Of a stretch of DNA of 35,215 nt, positions 34,549-35,215 are shown in pieces. A program made the translations under genes and the position numbers. Source of the DNA: an uncultured Candidatus Woesearchaeota archaeon (GTDB lineage: Archaea; Nanobdellota; Nanobdellia; Woesearchaeales; B29-G15); assembly GCA_903915225.1 (NCBI GenBank), contig CAIWSB010000027.1, positions 1 to 35,215 of the forward strand. The letters run 5' to 3'. The notes under the pieces are model-generated. The model was given only the letters and a program-made list of their open reading frames with translations. It did not search any database and was not told the DNA's origin. Position 1 is the stretch's first letter. Each line of letters starts with the position of its first letter.

Positions 34549-35215
34549 ATGATACTGGAAATCCTAGATGGGGCGAAGAAGACATTTAAGAAAGTCATCG
34601 CTCTGGCCAGCCCTATTGATGCTGAAAAGCCAGTGGTTATCGGCAAAAATCCCAAATCAAAGATGGAGTTCGAGGCATACACAGACAATAGGACAATTTT
34701 CATAAACATCAATGATGAGGCCAAATTCAAGAGCAGCCTTGAGAAGATTGTCCTGCCGGCATACAAGGTGGCTGCTGAAACTCTTTACGATGTGCCTGGA
34801 CCAATTTCCAATGATGAGCTTCTGAAGAACATCGTGTTCGACACATTCCTGTTCATGCTGTTCCACGAACAGCTGCATCCATCTTTCTGCCCCAACAGCA
34901 GTTATGATGAGAAGCAAATCACAAAAGCCATTTTTGACGGAATAAAGCTGGGTGAACCATCACTTAGCGAGCTTGAGGCAATGCTGAAAACAAACAACAG
35001 CAAGAACCTAATCTGGGATACTGTTGTTAACACGGCATTCCTGTCTAAAACCTCGGCCAAGAATGACATTCTTGCAGGTAAGATTAAATTCGTGTTCACA
35101 AAGGATAACAGGCAGATTGAATACCAGCCAGTCACCCACTACCCGAGCGGGATTTTGCCAATAGTATACATACTAGGTGCCGCACAGGGACTCTCAGATG
35201 TGCCCATCTCACTAA
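34549..35215 (+). CDS. HExxH-containing protein, putative zinc metallopeptidase (truncated by window end)
   Basis: Open frame from ATG 34549 to the edge: MILEILDGAKKTFKKVIALASPID...FDTFLFMLFHEQLHPSFCPNSSYDEKQITKAIFDGI. Confidence 0.7.
   Translation, partial: MILEILDGAKKTFKKVIALASPIDAEKPVVIGKNPKSKMEFEAYTDNRTIFININDEAKFKSSLEKIVLPAYKVAAETLYDVPGPISNDELLKNIVFDTFLFMLFHEQLHPSFCPNSSYDEKQITKAIFDGIKLGEPSLSELEAMLKTNNSKNLIWDTVVNTAFLSKTSAKNDILAGKIKFVFTKDNRQIEYQPVTHYPSGILPIVYILGAAQGLSDVPISL

Overview
The window looks like an archaeal chromosome fragment, probably from a DPANN-type lineage (inference from archaeal-only markers: exosome Rrp4/Rrp41/Rrp42, SBDS, RNase P Pop5, proteasome alpha, RpoK, Bud32, Dph2, uS7, plus compact Ig-like surface proteins). 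Left third (minus strand): a BatA-like/DUF58/MoxR cluster and a block of secreted or membrane proteins with Ig/cadherin-like domains and Cys-rich repeats. Middle (plus strand): uS7, an N-terminally truncated Dph2-like gene, then an RNase P/proteasome/exosome superoperon ending in RpoK, followed by Bud32, a NUDIX protein and tRNA-Gln(CTG). Right third: a three-copy tandem family of small hydrophobic proteins, then a tightly overlapping plus-strand operon (27085 to the window end). That operon combines a vWA protein, a divergent pyruvate-kinase-fold enzyme, a Ham1/ITPase-family protein, a thymidylate-synthase-family protein, a QueC-like PP-loop protein, two uncharacterised proteins, a MoxR-like AAA+ ATPase and an HExxH-containing protein cut by the window edge. 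This joining of a nucleotide-chemistry module to an AAA+/vWA/putative-peptidase module is the best candidate for an undescribed system. All family calls come from reading motifs by eye; no searches were run.
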